Shown here: positions 61,503-64,000 of the stretch, piece by piece
Position numbering within the stretch: position 1 is the stretch's first letter
Layout: every line of letters starts with the position of its first letter
DNA from: JAQVEB01 sp028698105
Lineage (GTDB): Bacteria; Bacteroidota; Bacteroidia; Bacteroidales; Dysgonomonadaceae
Length of the DNA: 64,000 bases
Assembly (NCBI GenBank): GCA_964293155.1
Contig: CAXYYA010000011.1
Coordinates: 1 to 64,000 of the forward strand
Direction: 5' to 3'
Notes under the pieces: generated by a model
The model's database searches: none
What the model was told of the DNA's origin: nothing
The model's input: only the letters and a program-made list of their open reading frames with translations
Program-made: the position numbers and the translations under genes

Positions 61503-62276
61503 ATGAAACTCTCCCTCCTACAAACCGATATTTTCTGGGCAGACAAGCAGGCCAACTTCGATAAAACAGAGAAAACGCTGTCGTCACTGTCAGGAACAAC
61601 CGATCTGGTGGTGCTGCCGGAAATGTTTTCCACCGGCTTCTGCACCAACCGTCCCGACTTAGCCGAACCCATGGACGGCGAAACCGTGCAAACCCTCACG
61701 GCATGGGCCATACAGTTTAACCTTGCCCTCACGGGCAGTTTTATCGCCACGGAAAACGGCAAACTGTACAACCGCGCCTTCTTTGTCACGCCCGACGGCG
61801 AAATGACCACGGCCGACAAACGGCACTTGTTCAGCATGGGAAAGGAAGACGAGATTTTTTCCGCCGGAAACGACAAGCTAATGGTTCATTACAAAGGACT
61901 TAATATTTTCATTCTCGTGTGCTACGACATCCGGTTTCCGGTATGGAGCCGCAACGTGAACAACGCGTACGATCTGCTGATCTATGTGGCTAATTTCCCG
62001 CACGTGCGCATGCCGGTCTGGGACACGTTGCTCAAGGCGCGCGCCATCGAAAATCAGGCGTATGTGTGCGGCGTGAATCGTGTGGGAACCGATGGAATGC
62101 AACTGGAATATTCCGGCCACTCCGCGTTGCTTGACGCAAAAGGAAATGAAATGCTGTCGTTCGGTGAATATGAGGAAGGTGTGAAAACTACGGAAATTTC
62201 CAAAACCGAACTCGATCGTTTCCGTCAAAAATTTGCCGTATGGAAAGACGCAGACAGATTTGAGTTAAAAAATTAG
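61503..62276 (+). CDS. Nitrilase-superfamily omega-amidase-like hydrolase
   Basis: The 257-residue protein has the Glu-Lys-Cys triad of carbon-nitrogen hydrolases: VLPEMFSTGF, TTADKRHLFSMG and LVCYDIRFPVW. It resembles YafV/Nit2 omega-amidases that hydrolyse 2-oxoglutaramate and similar amides. It converges on metF across a short AATTAC-rich gap. Confidence 0.87.
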   Translation: MKLSLLQTDIFWADKQANFDKTEKTLSSLSGTTDLVVLPEMFSTGFCTNRPDLAEPMDGETVQTLTAWAIQFNLALTGSFIATENGKLYNRAFFVTPDGEMTTADKRHLFSMGKEDEIFSAGNDKLMVHYKGLNIFILVCYDIRFPVWSRNVNNAYDLLIYVANFPHVRMPVWDTLLKARAIENQAYVCGVNRVGTDGMQLEYSGHSALLDAKGNEMLSFGEYEEGVKTTEISKTELDRFRQKFAVWKDADRFELKN

Positions 62277-62336
62277 CAATTACAAATTACCAATTATGGC
62301 GTATTCATCGGTCATCCGACAACTAACGTCGGCCAA

Positions 62337-63284
62337 CTAATAAATCTCATTCGCTACGCGATAAATGCTGTCCGTAGCCATGAAAGCGTAAAAATGAATG
62401 CCTTCCACGTTGGCGGCTTTCAGTTCGCGGCACTGGTCAATGCACCACTCCACACCCACGTCCTTCGCTTCATCGTCGGTTTTGCAGGCGCGCAGCGCCT
62501 TTTCGAGATCAGACGGAATGCTGGAGCGGAATATTTTGGGCAAAACCGTTAGCTGGTTCAGTTGATGAATGGGCTTAATGCCCGGAATGATGGGCACGTT
62601 GATGCCTTCCGCGCGGCAGCGTTCCACAAACTCGAAATACTTGCTGTTGTCGAAAAACATTTGCGTTACCAGATAATCGGCGCCCTGCTCCACTTTTAGC
62701 TTGGCGTAGTAAATATCCGATTCCATATTGGGCGCTTCCTCGTGCTTTTCGGGATAGCACGCCATGCCGTAGGTAAACGGAATTTCGGGCGGTTCAATCA
62801 CCGATCCGTCGTGCAGGATGCCGTTGTTGAAGGCATTCACCTGCAATTGCAGATCGGTTGCGTGCGCGTGGCTGTTGATGTTCTTTTGCGAAGCATCCAG
62901 CTTGTTGGCATCGCCGCGAAGTAGCAGTAAATCGTGCACGCCGAGGAAATCGAGGTCAATGAGCGCATATTCCGTTTCTTCTTTCGTAAAACCCGTACAG
63001 ATGATATGCGGCACGGCACGTATGCCGTATTTATTTTGAATCGCGGCCGCAATAGCCACCGTACCGGGACGTTTCCGGATATTCATCTTGCGGATGGTGC
63101 CGTTTTGCTCTTCTTTATAAACGTTCTCGCTGTGATGCGTGGTGATATTGATGTAACGCGGGTTGAACTCCTTCAGTTTATCAATGGTATCAAAAACCTG
63201 CTGAATTCGTTTACCGCGCAACGGAGGCAGCAACTCAAACGAGAATGCCGTTTCCTTCGTCCGATCAATTAATTCTTCTTTCAT
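62337..63284 (-). CDS. metF: Methylenetetrahydrofolate reductase
   Basis: The 315-residue FAD enzyme has the MetF layout: TAFSFELLPPLRGKRI near the start, YINITTHHSENV, HIICTGFTKEE, LLLLRGDANK and QMFFDNSKYFEFVERCR. It makes 5-methyltetrahydrofolate for methionine synthesis. Its gene lies 29 nt after rseP. Confidence 0.95.
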   Translation of the reverse strand: MKEELIDRTKETAFSFELLPPLRGKRIQQVFDTIDKLKEFNPRYINITTHHSENVYKEEQNGTIRKMNIRKRPGTVAIAAAIQNKYGIRAVPHIICTGFTKEETEYALIDLDFLGVHDLLLLRGDANKLDASQKNINSHAHATDLQLQVNAFNNGILHDGSVIEPPEIPFTYGMACYPEKHEEAPNMESDIYYAKLKVEQGADYLVTQMFFDNSKYFEFVERCRAEGINVPIIPGIKPIHQLNQLTVLPKIFRSSIPSDLEKALRACKTDDEAKDVGVEWCIDQCRELKAANVEGIHFYAFMATDSIYRVANEIY

Positions 63285-63313
63285 TACAATCTGTAAAGTA
63301 AAGCGCTAAAAGA

Positions 63314-64000
63314 CTATTTGAATACAGCCCTTACGATGTCCATCCCATTGGCATACAACAACAAGCCAAACAAGATCACCATTCCCGTAATTTGGGCATA
63401 TTCCATGAATTTATCGCTCGGTTTGCGGCCGGTAACAACTTCATAAACCAGGAACATCACGTGTCCGCCATCCAGTCCGGGAATAGGCAAAATATTCATA
63501 AAAGCGAGAATAACCGAAAGAAACGCCGTCATTTTCCAGAATGCGAACCAGTTCCATTTTTTTGGGAAAAGGTTGCCGATGGTTCCGAAACCGCCCAACG
63601 ATTTTGCGCCTTCTTTGGTGAAAATGTGTTTAAACTGGGCAACATACCCTTTCAGGGTTCGTAACCCGAATTTTATTCCCGCAGGGAAAGACCCGAAAAA
63701 CGAATAACGGTCGGTTTGTGCGAACGTTGCTATGGTGAAACCTAAAACACCTGCGGTGTCGAGTTTGGCCGTGAGGTCTTCGCGTTGTCCGTTGCGGTAC
63801 AACCCCAACGCTATTTCATCGCCTTTGTTTTCCTGCAGAGCGTTCCGAAAAGCTTCGAACGTGGGCGTCGCAACGCCGTTAACGCTTACTAAGCTATCGC
63901 CTTTCTGCAGGCCGATGCGGTCGGCTTCCGAACCTTTTTGCACATCATTGACGACGGTAGGTATCTCGTTTTTATAATTGGCGAAACCTTTTTTATCGCG
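63314..64000 (-). CDS. rseP: RIP metalloprotease RseP (C-terminal part, partial)
   Basis: The frame is open to the right edge of the window, so the N-terminal HExxH part lies outside. The visible part holds a PDZ domain (DRIGLQKGDSLVSVNGVATPTFEAF) and the second M50 motif (NILPIPGLDGGHVMFLVYEVVTG) with a final membrane helix. RseP cuts transmembrane substrates in envelope stress signalling. Confidence 0.88.
   Translation of the reverse strand, partial: RDKKGFANYKNEIPTVVNDVQKGSEADRIGLQKGDSLVSVNGVATPTFEAFRNALQENKGDEIALGLYRNGQREDLTAKLDTAGVLGFTIATFAQTDRYSFFGSFPAGIKFGLRTLKGYVAQFKHIFTKEGAKSLGGFGTIGNLFPKKWNWFAFWKMTAFLSVILAFMNILPIPGLDGGHVMFLVYEVVTGRKPSDKFMEYAQITGMVILFGLLLYANGMDIVRAVFK

Overview
The window is about 64 kb of a Bacteroidota chromosome, most likely order Bacteroidales and possibly the Dysgonomonadaceae/Porphyromonadaceae side, although no rRNA is present to fix this. 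The signs are: repeated promoters of the Bacteroidota type (TTG/TTTG, 18-20 nt, TAnnTTTG); an F0 a subunit with its own signal peptide and a short epsilon subunit; the gldH/ricT pair; a VorB/ferredoxin 2-oxoacid oxidoreductase; diaminopimelate dehydrogenase; and a debranching enzyme/glycosyltransferase/GH57 alpha-glucan cluster. Genes are dense and most belong to the housekeeping core. I see no tRNA, rRNA, CRISPR array, insertion sequence or prophage.

Layout. 1-4 kb: a 2-oxoacid:ferredoxin oxidoreductase operon and a KdsC-like phosphatase operon, both minus strand. 4-9.9 kb, plus strand: sucCD with a strong terminator, a PLP aminotransferase, a LolC/E-type permease and a Tat-exported aldo/keto reductase. 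9.9-12.4 kb: an accessory patch with a three-gene split HipA system (hipB, hipS-like, hipT-like) and a Bro-N/Fic fusion directly behind mnmE. 12.4-18.6 kb: mnmE and most of the F1F0 ATP synthase operon (atpD-C-x-B-E-F-H) without atpA and atpG. Those two sit about 31 kb away on the other strand (45.9-48.4 kb).

18.7-29.8 kb: a TetR-headed RND efflux operon (tetR, TolC-like, adaptor, pump) followed by a membrane protein, CmoA and an ICMT-type methyltransferase. Next to it is a pldA / small NifX-like / DUF3943 operon. The tetR and pldA promoters carry the same operator-like inverted repeat in the same place against the -7 box, so the two operons look like one regulon.

30-38.6 kb: envelope and hypothetical genes, a secreted esterase and a metallophosphoesterase fused to a PQQ-type propeller, and an AT-rich DUF5655/PD-(D/E)XK gene between two homologous palindrome modules. 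38.6-45.9 kb: an AddA/RecB-like helicase-nuclease, a SUI1 protein, a Na/Pi cotransporter and a nucleoside kinase. 48.4-64 kb: a hairpin array, nagB, a flavodiiron protein, lgt, ddh, a rhomboid protease, the alpha-glucan cluster, gldH/ricT/holB, an omega-amidase-like nitrilase, metF and the C-terminal part of rseP.

The most interesting parts are the shared TetR operator pair, the split HipBST-like locus with its 13-bp inverted repeat around the promoter, the split ATP synthase operon, and the repeat-flanked DUF5655 island. All functions are read from sequence motifs; no database search was run.
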